64,000 bases of DNA from an uncultured Verrucomicrobiota bacterium (GTDB lineage Bacteria > Verrucomicrobiota > Kiritimatiellia > Kiritimatiellales > Tichowtungiaceae). This document shows, piece by piece, positions 1-9,230 of this stretch. How positions within the stretch are numbered: the first letter of the stretch is position 1; the number at the start of each line of letters is the position of its first letter. The notes under the pieces are model-generated. The model was not told the DNA's origin, searched no databases, and worked only from the letters and a program-made list of their open reading frames with translations. Made by a program: the position numbers and the translations under genes. The stretch covers positions 1 to 64,000 of the forward strand of contig CAIKWE010000039.1 of NCBI GenBank assembly GCA_903831085.1, read 5' to 3'.

Positions 1-1
1 C

Positions 2-79
2 CGGAGGCTCAACAACCTGGACTTCCCAATATTGCCCGATGGCGGGTTGCTCGAAGAGTTGACTTCGCCCAAATCCTAA
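2..79 (+). CDS. possible C-terminal end of a gene cut by the window edge
   Basis: One plus-strand frame is open from base 2 to a TAA at 77-79 and would encode about 25 residues ending in LLEELTSPKS. The preceding part of any gene lies outside the window, so no family can be named. It is equally possible that this is non-coding. The remaining stretch to base 292 is AT-rich and holds no ORF of note. Confidence 0.25.
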   Translation, partial: RRLNNLDFPILPDGGLLEELTSPKS

Positions 80-292
80 CTTAGAAACTGGATCCACACA
101 CGGGGGCAGGTCAGGAGCATTAGAATTATTTTTAAAACCGCACTTTGAATCAAAACGAATTAGCTGTATATATGACAGTCGTAATAATTACCTAAACATT
201 TGCATGTTATAGTCTGTCATTTTTACTATTTCAATGTAAAATTCTGAAAATATACGGGTTAAATATACGGCATTTGAGGAGGCAAAAGTGCG

Positions 293-2566
293 ATGATAAA
301 AGAGTTTCAGAGTAAATACGGTCTGACAAATCGCCATCTGGCTTTGCTGTGCGGTTGCTCGCTGGCCACAATCCAGAAGTGGCGCAGCGGCAGTGTTCCG
401 GTTCCCGGAATTACAAAACGGTTGATCGCGTTGTTGGATGCTCTTTTTGGAGGGAACGCCGGGCTTTGTGAGTTTGCCGAGCGGTTTGCAGAGGCCGATG
501 AAACCAACGGCGATCCGTCGGTCATCTTGAGTGATTTTTCCGAGCGGGCGGTTCAGATTGTCCGTGGCCGGGAGTTTTCCCGAGCGGCCGAGGCTCTGGA
601 AGAGAAATTCCAAACCTATTTTGAATTCCTGCCGGATATGGTGATTCTGGTGAAGCCCGATGGAACGATCGCCGGGGTAAACCGGCGGTTTGAGGAGCAG
701 CTGGGCCGCCGCCGCGAAGAGGTGACAGGCGTATCCTTTGACGGAATTTGCCCGGCGGATTCGCTAAAAACGGTCCGGCTGGCCATTGAGCGCGCCCTGC
801 GCGGGGCCAGCGCCGTATTCACTCTGAATCTGCAACACCCTGCCGGGTATACCGTTGGGGTGGAAGCTTCTTTTTCCTCGGTACGCCAAGGTGATGAAAC
901 GCTGGCAATCGGCGTATTGCGCGGTTTACGGACAGCCGCAGAAGGCCGGGATACGACAGAACGACGGCTGCGGTATGACCGGCTTCTATCGGACTTAATC
1001 GAAACCATATCAGAGACATCCTCTGACGGTCCTGATGCAGGGATAAAGAAAATTCTCGGCAAGGCGGGGACTGCCGCCGGAACCGGACGGGCGTTTTTCT
1101 TTCAGTTGAGTGATGCCGGCCGGTTGACCGGTAAGACCGTTGAATGGTGTTCTGCAGGAATATCTTCCGGAGCCGCTGAAATGATGAGCCATCCAGAGTT
1201 ATCCGTTCCCTGGCTGGCGGAAAGACTCCGTAAAAAGCATTTAGTTGCTATAGGGAGCGTTTCGAAGATGGGGCCGGGGGCCGCGGTCGAACAGCAGATT
1301 CTGGCCGCGCTCGGGGCGCAATCGGCGCTGTTCGCCTTGATTACGGATCGCGGAAGCCCGGCGGGTATTGTCGGTCTTGCCGATCTGCAGGGCGACCGTC
1401 AGTGGCATCGGGATGATTTTGAAATGCTGCATGCGGTGTCCGACAGTATCTGGGCTGTGGTGGCCGGCAGCCGCCGTGCCCGTGCGCCGGAGTTTTCGCA
1501 CCATGAGTTTGAGGCGGCGCTGCAGCAGGCGGGGCTTGGATTCTGGCAGTGGGATATTCCGTCCGGCCGTGCAATGTATAACGGAACATGGTGCGCTATG
1601 CTGGGGTATCCTCCGGAGGAGGTTGAGCCGCGCATAGAGTTCTGGAAAAAATGGATTCATCCGGATGACTTCCAGCAAGCCATCGAACAGCTGGATCGGT
1701 ATTTACGCGACAGTTCGGCGGACTACCGGTCTGAGTTTCGTATCCGCCATAGGGACGGGCATTGGATATGGGTGCAGAGCAGGGGGCAGATTACGGTCTG
1801 GGATGCACAGAAAAATCCGGTGCGCATGACCGGTACGCATCTTGATATCACCTGTCAGAAAGAGGCGGAGTTGCGAATGCAGGCGGCTAAGGAGCGGACG
1901 GAGAAATCGAGTCTGGCCAAAGGCGAGTTCTTGTCTGAGCTGAGTCATGATTTGCGCACGCCGATGAGCAGCATTATTGGCACAGGGCAGGTGCTTAAAC
2001 AGGAGTTGCCAAGCGCCGCTTTGCGGGATATGGCCGACATCATTCTGCAGAGCAGTGATGAAATGATGAAGCTTATTGACGGCCTTCTTGACATTCCTGA
2101 TTTGAAGAGCGCAGGCCCGGGAGATTCTGACGGAGCGGTTCTCTGTGACTCCGGCGATGCCAATGCGTCGGCGGTATTGATTGTAGAGGACAATCTCGCC
2201 AATCGGGAAGTATTTGACTTAATGCTCCGGCGGCTAGGATGCCGGACGGAGGTGGCCGGCAATGGACTGGAGGCAGTTGAGAAAGCGGCCGGGAAGTCCT
2301 TTGATTTTATTTTCATGGACATTGAAATGCCGGTTATGAACGGGCTGGATGCTGTGCGGGAAATTCGTCGTAAAGAGACGGCAGACGGGCGCCGTCCAGC
2401 CGTCATCTGTGCGGCAACAGCCTATGCGCGGCCCGGTGACCGGGAGAGATATCTTGCGGCGGGCATGAATGAATATCTCCCCAAGCCGATCAGCCTTGAC
2501 TCGCTTGCTAAGGTGCTTGAAAAGCACAGGCCAAAAGAAAACGAAAATCCCGACTCAAAACGGTGA
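293..2566 (+). CDS. HTH-PAS-GAF-PAS-HisKA-receiver signalling protein lacking a kinase ATPase domain
   Basis: A 757-aa cytoplasmic protein. Order: a Cro/C1-like helix-turn-helix at about residues 5-55, PAS about 105-215, GAF about 230-395, PAS/PAC about 405-530, a HisKA dimerisation helix with H-box SHDLRTP (His552), then directly a receiver domain from about 626 with phosphoacceptor Asp676 in FMDIEMP. Only some 18 residues separate HisKA from REC, so the HATPase_c domain usual in hybrid kinases is absent. The protein therefore probably cannot autophosphorylate; it may act as a phosphorelay acceptor or a DNA-binding regulator (inference). An AGGAGG-like site about 10 bases upstream supports the start. 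It is followed 15 bases later by a full hybrid kinase, a likely phosphodonor. There are no transmembrane segments. Confidence 0.85.
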   Translation: MIKEFQSKYGLTNRHLALLCGCSLATIQKWRSGSVPVPGITKRLIALLDALFGGNAGLCEFAERFAEADETNGDPSVILSDFSERAVQIVRGREFSRAAEALEEKFQTYFEFLPDMVILVKPDGTIAGVNRRFEEQLGRRREEVTGVSFDGICPADSLKTVRLAIERALRGASAVFTLNLQHPAGYTVGVEASFSSVRQGDETLAIGVLRGLRTAAEGRDTTERRLRYDRLLSDLIETISETSSDGPDAGIKKILGKAGTAAGTGRAFFFQLSDAGRLTGKTVEWCSAGISSGAAEMMSHPELSVPWLAERLRKKHLVAIGSVSKMGPGAAVEQQILAALGAQSALFALITDRGSPAGIVGLADLQGDRQWHRDDFEMLHAVSDSIWAVVAGSRRARAPEFSHHEFEAALQQAGLGFWQWDIPSGRAMYNGTWCAMLGYPPEEVEPRIEFWKKWIHPDDFQQAIEQLDRYLRDSSADYRSEFRIRHRDGHWIWVQSRGQITVWDAQKNPVRMTGTHLDITCQKEAELRMQAAKERTEKSSLAKGEFLSELSHDLRTPMSSIIGTGQVLKQELPSAALRDMADIILQSSDEMMKLIDGLLDIPDLKSAGPGDSDGAVLCDSGDANASAVLIVEDNLANREVFDLMLRRLGCRTEVAGNGLEAVEKAAGKSFDFIFMDIEMPVMNGLDAVREIRRKETADGRRPAVICAATAYARPGDRERYLAAGMNEYLPKPISLDSLAKVLEKHRPKENENPDSKR

Positions 2567-2581
2567 TCTGGGTCTCAATGA

Positions 2582-5500
2582 ATGACTGTATCAAGAAAAA
2601 TTAAACGGATGGGCGGTCACTCACCTAAGACCAAAATCGAAGGCGTTTCCGGAGATGGCGGGCGTAGCGGGGTTTGGCTGATCTGGGTTTTTCTGCTGGC
2701 GGGGTTGCTTTCTACTGGCCTGACAATCTGGCACGCGAAATCGGCGGTAGATTTGTCGGCGGAAAAGGAGTTCGAATCCGTATGCAAGGAAATCTGCGGG
2801 AAAATTTCTGACCGGCTCGGGGCACACGAACAGATTCTGCGCAGCGGAGCGGCGTTTATCGAACACTCAGTTGGTGTCAGCCGTCAGGAATGGAAATTTT
2901 TCACCGAACGTCAGAAAGTTGAACGGCAGCTTCCCGGTATTCAGGGTTTAGGTTTCGCCCTGCTGATTCCACGCGAGAAGCTGGTGCAGCATATTCAGGA
3001 GATTCGTGCAGAAGGGTTTCCTTCCTATCAGGTGCGCCCCGAGGGCGAACGCGAAATCTACTCTTCGATTATCTATCTCGAACCGTTTACAAACCGCAAT
3101 CTTCGCGCATTCGGCTACGATATGTTTAGCGAACCGATCCGCCGGGCGGCGATGGAAGTGGCGCGTGATCGGGATGCCGCCGCTCTTTCAGGAAAAGTTA
3201 AGTTGGTTCAGGAAACCGACCAAGATGTTCAGGTCGGCACGTTGATGTACGTGCCGGTGTACCGCTCTGGAATGCCCCATGAAACGGTCGACCAGCGCCG
3301 CGCCGCTATTCTGGGCTGGGTCTACAGCCCCTACCGGATGAATGATCTCATGCAAGGCATTCTGGGAAGATGGGATCTGATAAATGCACAGCGCATTCAC
3401 CTGGAAGTTTTTGACGGAAGGCAGATTCGTTCTGCAGCGTTGCTTTATGATTCCAAGGCGGTTGGCAGATTGTCCCACAGTCCGGCTAACATGATGACCC
3501 TTCAGGTGCCGATCGTAGTTGCCAATCAGAACTGGATATTACAGTTCTCCCAGTCAGTTGCTCCATTGACTGCCGCAGAATACGCCGGAGTCTGGATCCT
3601 AGCCGTCGCCGGAACAACCATCACTCTGCTGCTTGCCCGTCTGCTATTTATGTTGCAGAGCACGCGTTCGAAAGCTGAATGGCTGGCTCGGCAACTCACC
3701 GGAGAGTTGCAACACACCACAGACCGGCTGACCTTGGCGACCAAGGCCGGCGGCGTGGGCATCTGGGATTACGAGGTGATTAATAACGAACTGATCTGGG
3801 ATGAACAGATGTTTGCCTTGTACGGGATCACGCGGAAGCAGTTCGGCGGTGCCTATGAGGCTTGGCAGGCCGGAGTTCATCCTGATGATCGTCATCGCGG
3901 CGATGAAGAAATAAAAATGGCGTTGCGCGGCGAAAAAGAATTCGACACCGAGTTCCGTGTGCTCTGGCCGGACGGAACCGTTCACGATATTCGCGCGCTG
4001 GCCAAGGTGCAACACGACGCATCCGGCCGGCCTTTGCGCATGATCGGCACCAATTGGGATATCACCGTCCGAAAGCAAGCCGAGGCGACGCTCAGTCTGC
4101 GCGAATCCTACCTGTCTGCCATTCTTGAAAACCAGGCGGGTCTCGTTTGGCTTAAAGATGCGGAGAGCCGGTTTCTGGCCGTGAACGAGGCTTTCGCAAC
4201 CGCTTGCGGTAAACAACAGGCGAGCGATCTGGCGGGCCTGACGGATTTGGATATTTGGCCTGCAGAGCTGGCGGAGAAATACCGCAAAGATGATTTTGCT
4301 GTTATGGAACTGCGGAAACCGGTCATGGTGGAAGAACAGGTTTATGAACAAGGGGTGGCTAAGTGGTTTGAAACCTACAAAACGCCTGTCTTTGACGGGC
4401 AGGGTGCTGTGATTGGAACAACCGGTTATGCCCGTGACATTACGCCGCGAAAACAGATGGAGGAGGCTCTGTCCCGGCAGATAGCCCTGCTATCCAACCT
4501 GCTGGACTCGCTTCCGGAGATTGTATTCTTCAAAGATTCCGACGGCATCTATCTCGGTTGCAATCCGTTTTTCGAAGAGTTCCTGGGTAAATCGCGCGAG
4601 GAGATTATCGGACATACGGACGAGGATATCTTCCCGAAAGAAATTGCCGAGTTCTTCCGCGAGAATGACCGCATCATGATGGCGCAGAATAAAGCGCGGC
4701 ACAATGAGGAGTGGATCACCTATCCCGACGGAAGACGGATTCTGATCGACACATTGAAGGCTCCGCTTGTCTCTGCGGACGGAAAAGTTATCGGACTGCT
4801 TGGCGTCAGTCGCGACATTACCGACCGCAAGCAGGCCGAAGATGCGCTGGTGCAGCAATCTCTGCTTCAAAAAATACTAATGGATATTGCCACGACATAC
4901 ATCAATCTGCCGCTAGAAGAGGTGGATCAGTCTGTCCAGACGGCGCTGAGAAATCTGGGAGAGTTTGTCGAAGCGGACCGGGCCTATATTTTTGACTATG
5001 ATTTTTCCGGAGGGATATGCACCAACACGTTCGAATGGTGCCGAGATGGAATCAGTCCTCAAATTGAAGCCTTGCAGGCGGTGCCGCTGGCGGAACTGCC
5101 GGACTGGGTGGAAACGCATCGGCGAGGTGATGCCGTTTATTACCCCGACGTAACGGCACTGCCGCCCGGCGGCGCACGGGATATTCTGGAGCCGCAACAG
5201 ATCAAGAGCCTTTTAACCATTCCTCTTACGCATAGGGATGACTGCCTCGGGTTTGTCGGCTTTGATTCGGTCCGGCGACACCACGTTTATTCAGAAAAAG
5301 AACGCACCCTTCTCACGCTTTTTGCGCAAATGCTGACGAATATCCGGCTCCGCCGGAAGAACGAAGCAGCGTTGGTAAATGCCACTTCGCGGGCCAATGA
5401 CATGGCGGATAAGGCCGCCGCCGCAGCAATAGCCAAGACTATGTTTCTGGCCAACATGTCACACGAAATCCGCACGCCGCTTAATGCGGTGCTGGGCCAC

Positions 5501-6799
5501 GCTCAGATCATGAGCCGCGAGTGCAGCGAATGCCCGACTGCCAGTGAATCCCTGCCGTCCATTGTCCGAAGCAGTGAGCATCTGCTGGAACTGATCAACG
5601 ACATTCTGGGGATTGTCCAGACGGATGTACAAGACATTGTATTGGCGGCTTCGGACTTTGATTTTTATTCCCTGCTGGATTCTGTCCGGGTGATAAGCGG
5701 GCAGAAACACCGTGGAGCTGTTCCTGTTGAAATTGTGATGGCACCGGATTTGCCGCAATTTCTCTATGCGGATAAGGGGAAAATCCGTCAGGTGCTGCTC
5801 AATCTGGTCGGCAACGCGATCAAGTTTACAAAGCAGGGGCGCGTCTGCCTGTCGGCGGGATTCTGCCGAACCGGCACCGACAACGGGTTAGTGCTGACGG
5901 TGGATGTGGAGGACACCGGCGACGGGATAGATGCAGGGCAGCTTGAACGGATATTCAATCTGTTCGAACAGGCCGGACGTGGACAGCAGTTAGGGAAAGG
6001 AACCGGACTGGGACTGCCCCTGAGCCGCCGTTATGCGCAGGCGCTGGGTGGTAATGTCATCGTGCTGCGCAGTATTCCCGGAGAGGGCAGCATCTTCCGG
6101 TTCACCTTCACGGCCCGGCAGGGCCGTTCGGAAAAAACAGGAAACGCCAAGGTGGTCCGTCGCATTGCGCCCGGACAACCCGTTCTCCACATCCTGGCGG
6201 TCGACGATGATTTAGAGAATCTTCAAATGTTGCGGTTCATGCTTGAGGGGGTCGGGTTTGCCGTTGACGTTGCAGAAAGCGGTGCCAGTGCGCTGGACAA
6301 ATGCAATGGAGCAAGCGGATTCAACCTAATCCTGATGGATAAACGGATGCCCGGCATGGACGGTATTGAAACAGTAAAACGCCTGCGAGAACTTCGCGGC
6401 GGGCGAAATATTCCGGTTATTATGGTTACGGCCAGTGAGTTGGCGGATGAAGAGCCGGGGATAGTGGACGGGTACGTGTCCAAGCCGCTGAGTCGGGATT
6501 TTCTGCTGCTGGAAATTCAGCGCCTCACCGGGGTGCAATACGAATATGATCAAGAGACGGTTGTGCCGCAGAACCAGCAGATCGTCATCGGCCTGGACGA
6601 TCTGTTGCAGATTCCGGCGGCCCAACGAGAACTATTACGGGATGCCGTCCATTCCGGAAATATCCGGCAGATGAAAAGTGTAACAAAAGAAATCGCGCGC
6701 TGTCATCCCGAACTAGCGGCCGCCTTGAGCGATCTGATCAGACACTATGATTACGATGAATTAAACCGGTTGCTTAAGCAAAACCAAGGAGAGTCCTGA
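2582..6799 (+). CDS. membrane hybrid sensor histidine kinase: CHASE, three PAS, GAF, HisKA, HATPase, REC
   Basis: A 1405-aa sensor. A transmembrane helix near residues 32-50 and a second near 330-355 enclose a CHASE domain (contains LPGIQGLGFALLIP), the presumed periplasmic ligand sensor. Three PAS/PAC modules follow at about 370-500, 505-630 and 635-755, then GAF about 765-925 and HisKA with MSHEIRTP (His961). The HATPase_c domain has N-box GNAIKF, G1 DTGDGID and G2 GKGTGLGLPLS. A receiver follows with Asp1253 in LMDKRMPGMDG, then a C-terminal tail of about 90 residues. All kinase motifs are present, so this is the probable phosphate source for the two flanking degenerate proteins. Its stop overlaps the start of the next gene (ATGA), so they are translationally coupled. 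The ligand is unknown. Confidence 0.92.
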   Translation: MTVSRKIKRMGGHSPKTKIEGVSGDGGRSGVWLIWVFLLAGLLSTGLTIWHAKSAVDLSAEKEFESVCKEICGKISDRLGAHEQILRSGAAFIEHSVGVSRQEWKFFTERQKVERQLPGIQGLGFALLIPREKLVQHIQEIRAEGFPSYQVRPEGEREIYSSIIYLEPFTNRNLRAFGYDMFSEPIRRAAMEVARDRDAAALSGKVKLVQETDQDVQVGTLMYVPVYRSGMPHETVDQRRAAILGWVYSPYRMNDLMQGILGRWDLINAQRIHLEVFDGRQIRSAALLYDSKAVGRLSHSPANMMTLQVPIVVANQNWILQFSQSVAPLTAAEYAGVWILAVAGTTITLLLARLLFMLQSTRSKAEWLARQLTGELQHTTDRLTLATKAGGVGIWDYEVINNELIWDEQMFALYGITRKQFGGAYEAWQAGVHPDDRHRGDEEIKMALRGEKEFDTEFRVLWPDGTVHDIRALAKVQHDASGRPLRMIGTNWDITVRKQAEATLSLRESYLSAILENQAGLVWLKDAESRFLAVNEAFATACGKQQASDLAGLTDLDIWPAELAEKYRKDDFAVMELRKPVMVEEQVYEQGVAKWFETYKTPVFDGQGAVIGTTGYARDITPRKQMEEALSRQIALLSNLLDSLPEIVFFKDSDGIYLGCNPFFEEFLGKSREEIIGHTDEDIFPKEIAEFFRENDRIMMAQNKARHNEEWITYPDGRRILIDTLKAPLVSADGKVIGLLGVSRDITDRKQAEDALVQQSLLQKILMDIATTYINLPLEEVDQSVQTALRNLGEFVEADRAYIFDYDFSGGICTNTFEWCRDGISPQIEALQAVPLAELPDWVETHRRGDAVYYPDVTALPPGGARDILEPQQIKSLLTIPLTHRDDCLGFVGFDSVRRHHVYSEKERTLLTLFAQMLTNIRLRRKNEAALVNATSRANDMADKAAAAAIAKTMFLANMSHEIRTPLNAVLGHAQIMSRECSECPTASESLPSIVRSSEHLLELINDILGIVQTDVQDIVLAASDFDFYSLLDSVRVISGQKHRGAVPVEIVMAPDLPQFLYADKGKIRQVLLNLVGNAIKFTKQGRVCLSAGFCRTGTDNGLVLTVDVEDTGDGIDAGQLERIFNLFEQAGRGQQLGKGTGLGLPLSRRYAQALGGNVIVLRSIPGEGSIFRFTFTARQGRSEKTGNAKVVRRIAPGQPVLHILAVDDDLENLQMLRFMLEGVGFAVDVAESGASALDKCNGASGFNLILMDKRMPGMDGIETVKRLRELRGGRNIPVIMVTASELADEEPGIVDGYVSKPLSRDFLLLEIQRLTGVQYEYDQETVVPQNQQIVIGLDDLLQIPAAQRELLRDAVHSGNIRQMKSVTKEIARCHPELAAALSDLIRHYDYDELNRLLKQNQGES

Positions 6800-7950
6800 T
6801 GAAAACTGACATACCTAGAGAATCGATTATGATTGTAGACGATGAGCCGGAGAACCTTAATGTGCTCAGCAAAATGCTGGGCCGTCAGGGGTGGAATATC
6901 CGCGTGTTTCCGCGCGGCGACCTGGCGCTGCACTCCGCTTATTCGAACCCACCCGACCTGGTTTTAATGGATGTCATTATGCCGGAGGTTGACGGCTATC
7001 GGGCCTGTCAGGGGTTCAAGAACAACGATACACTGAAAGACATACCGGTTATTTTTTTAAGTGCGTTATCCGGTTTGCAGGACAAGGAACGTGCCTTTGC
7101 GGCTGGCGGAGCTGACTATATTACTAAACCGTTCTATGAGGCGGAAGTGCTTGCCCGTGTTCGCGTACAACTAGAGCTTCGACGGCAGCGCTTGTTTCTC
7201 GAAAATCTGGTATTGCGACGTACCGCCGAGCTGATGGAGGCGCACCGCCGGCTGCGTATATGGGATGATGCCAAAAACCAGTGGCTCAACCTGCTCTCCC
7301 ATGAAATGCGGACGCCATTGACCGGCATCATCGGCATCACCGAGCTGCTTTTTCACAGTCTACCCCCTGAATCCGATATTCACGACCTGCGGCGTGATTA
7401 TGATCTATCCCGTCATCGGATCACTAAACTCATTGATGATGCCTTGGTGCTGACGGAGATCGATGTTACTTCCAAGAAGTTTGCGGTCAGTCGGGTGCCG
7501 TGGGCGGACATTTGCGCCCAATTACGTAAAACCGCCGCCGAAGAATTGCCACATACGGACATCCGGTGGTTGTCTGACGGTCCTGATGCGTCCGTTGCAG
7601 TCGAAGTAGAGTCGGATCTGCTTCAACGCGCATTTTTTGATCTGATAACAACGGCGGCGCATTGCACGCTGAACGGTGAAACGGTCTCTGTTAAATCTTC
7701 CAGTGACGGATTGTGGCTGCGGGTCGCCATTTCTACGAATGGACAGTCTCTGCCTCTATCTGATATGGATACTTTCTTCGAGGTCTGTGGACAACGCACC
7801 TTACTGAAAGGCGGTGGCGATTTCGGACTGGCACCCGCTTTGGCGAAACGTATCATCAGTCTTTTTGAAGGCGAGTGTTCTGTGCGTAACGGGGAGTCCG
7901 GCGGAATAGTTATTGAAATCAAACTCCCGATTTCTGGAGCGGAGGCCTGA
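6799..7950 (+). CDS. response regulator fused to HisKA and a degenerate HATPase domain
   Basis: A 383-aa soluble protein. An N-terminal receiver occupies about residues 8-125 (Asp58 in LMDVIMPEVDG, Lys in TKPF). HisKA has LLSHEMRTP (His168), and an HATPase-like region covers about 260-378. The ATP-binding motifs are eroded: the N-box reads FFDLITTAAHC without the usual Asn, no DxGxG G1 box is visible, and the G2 region is GGGDFGLAPALAKRI. It may thus be a phosphotransfer or scaffold protein rather than an active kinase (inference). Its start overlaps the stop of the upstream hybrid kinase, placing it in the same operon. The REC-first architecture is common in two-component hybrids. Confidence 0.85.
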   Translation: MKTDIPRESIMIVDDEPENLNVLSKMLGRQGWNIRVFPRGDLALHSAYSNPPDLVLMDVIMPEVDGYRACQGFKNNDTLKDIPVIFLSALSGLQDKERAFAAGGADYITKPFYEAEVLARVRVQLELRRQRLFLENLVLRRTAELMEAHRRLRIWDDAKNQWLNLLSHEMRTPLTGIIGITELLFHSLPPESDIHDLRRDYDLSRHRITKLIDDALVLTEIDVTSKKFAVSRVPWADICAQLRKTAAEELPHTDIRWLSDGPDASVAVEVESDLLQRAFFDLITTAAHCTLNGETVSVKSSSDGLWLRVAISTNGQSLPLSDMDTFFEVCGQRTLLKGGGDFGLAPALAKRIISLFEGECSVRNGESGGIVIEIKLPISGAEA

Positions 7951-7951
7951 A

Positions 7952-8230
7952 ATGGTAAAACACATTGTTGTCTGGCAGATGAAAGAAAATGTTTCTGAGG
8001 AACAGAAACGGGAGATGAAGCGACTGCTGGAAGCGCTTGTCAGCCGAATTCCGAGAGTCCTCAAAATAGAGGTTGGAATTGATTCCGAGAACGAAACCAT
8101 GTCGCTCTATTCCGAATTCACCTCGAAAGAAGCTCTGGAGGCTTATCAAGCGCATCCTTCTCATCGGGATGTTGTGACTTTTGTCAGAAAGCTCGTGATA
8201 GCCCGGTCGGTTTGTGATTACACCGTCTGA
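7952..8230 (+). CDS. Dabb-family (stress-responsive A/B barrel) protein
   Basis: A 92-aa protein beginning MVKHIVVWQMKEN, typical of the dimeric alpha-beta barrel Dabb family. The family signature is a VKHIVxW-like first strand, and an HPSHxxVxxFV-like segment lies near the C-terminus (AHPSHRDVVTFV). The ATG at 7952 is chosen because GGAGCGGAGG lies just upstream and the homologous part begins there; the frame is open further upstream from 7913. It follows the signalling operon directly and probably shares its transcript. Members bind small ligands or act in stress responses; no specific reaction can be assigned. Confidence 0.8.
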   Translation: MVKHIVVWQMKENVSEEQKREMKRLLEALVSRIPRVLKIEVGIDSENETMSLYSEFTSKEALEAYQAHPSHRDVVTFVRKLVIARSVCDYTV

Positions 8231-8354
8231 TACCAAGTTCGCATGATCTTCGGTTTTTATTACCGCGCCCAGCGGACGCGGCTACAGAAAATCTTTCTCA
8301 CTGTGGGTGCGGACGGTGGCCGCGCCTTGTACCGATAATCATGCGTATTGGGTA
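8231..8354 (+). repeat. dispersed structured repeat, copy 1, filling a convergent intergenic gap
   Basis: About 104 bases (8231-8334) match, in reverse complement, 49266-49370 at roughly 85-90% by eye. This copy also has imperfect ends in inverted orientation (taccaagttcgcatgat at 8231 against atcatgcgtattgggta ending at 8354), so the whole segment can fold as a long hairpin. It exactly fills the gap between two converging genes and may terminate both. Confidence 0.75.
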
Positions 8355-8357
8355 TAA

Positions 8358-9068
8358 TTATTCACCCAGCGTGTGCTCGGCGATGCGGTTTGCGTTGCGC
8401 TCTTTACCGTCCATCAGATTTTCTGATTTTATTCCGGCATAACCGTTCGCACCGACATCCACGATAGCGATATCCACTCCGATTTCTAAATCCGCATAGA
8501 CTTCTGTCGTTTCGGAGCGCCGTCTGGATCTGGCGTCGAATTTGTCGTAAAGCGGAACCATGATCTCGTACGTAAACGTGCGACCGTCCAGCCGGACAAC
8601 CGCCTTCGCCGGATTATGCGCCGGGAACCGGTCCGTGCCGGCCAGTTTTCTCCAGACGGTGACTTTGTTTTTCGACAGGCCGAAGATGTAGTGCTGCGCG
8701 CTGTTTTGATGTTTTGAATAATCAGCCGGCTTGCTGCCGGTGTCGCCGCGCACAAAAATTTCCACGCAGTCCTGCGCGTTGGAATTCACATAACGGTCCT
8801 GCAGAACAATACTGGAATCGTCATAGCGCACGGCGATGTAAAGCGAGGGATCATCGTTCCACTGGAGCGCCCACTGCGCGTTGGAAATATTGACCGGATT
8901 GCCGGAGAGTGTTTTGTCCAGCGGGGTCCACGCAACATTTCTCCAGTCGTTCAACTGTCCGTCAACCCGGATGCGCCCGGCCTCGGGAATATCTTTTGGT
9001 CGGCCCATTTCGGCGCGGGCGATTCCGATCAGCAGAGCCAGAATCGGGAAAACAATCTGCGGTTTCAT
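8358..9068 (-). CDS. secreted protein with a CBM9/DOMON-like carbohydrate-binding domain
   Basis: A 236-aa protein. The signal peptide is MKPQIVFPILALLIGIARAE with cleavage expected after ARA. The mature part opens with IRVDGQLNDWRNVAWTPL, the hallmark of family 9 carbohydrate-binding-like beta sandwiches that begin with VDGxxDEW-type motifs. It continues with QWNDDPSLYIAVRYDDSS and DCVEIFVRGD, which fit the same fold. No catalytic domain is attached. The ATG at 9068 is preferred over the longer open frame because it starts the signal peptide. The likely role is periplasmic or surface sugar binding; the ligand is unknown. Confidence 0.75.
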   Translation of the reverse strand: MKPQIVFPILALLIGIARAEMGRPKDIPEAGRIRVDGQLNDWRNVAWTPLDKTLSGNPVNISNAQWALQWNDDPSLYIAVRYDDSSIVLQDRYVNSNAQDCVEIFVRGDTGSKPADYSKHQNSAQHYIFGLSKNKVTVWRKLAGTDRFPAHNPAKAVVRLDGRTFTYEIMVPLYDKFDARSRRRSETTEVYADLEIGVDIAIVDVGANGYAGIKSENLMDGKERNANRIAEHTLGE

Positions 9069-9110
9069 GGCCTTTAATGTAGATGGAATTTCTGAAAAAG
9101 AAAAGAAGAA

Positions 9111-9200
9111 GGCATGGAATGTTGGAATGGGGGAATGATGGATGAATGGGTAAAGGGAGCTGCAACAATTCAATAATCCCGTATTCCATTATTCCGTGCC
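9111..9200. repeat. TGGAAT-rich long inverted repeat, copy 1
   Basis: Left arm ggcatggaatgttggaatgg (9111-9130) pairs with gtattccattattccgtgcc (9181-9200) over about 20 bases with four or five mismatches. It lies between divergent genes. Similar TGGAA/TTCCA hairpins occur at 36313-36418 and 44560-44631. Confidence 0.65.
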
Positions 9201-9230
9201 CTTGGTTGCCTTTTCAGTCCGGGTACGGTA

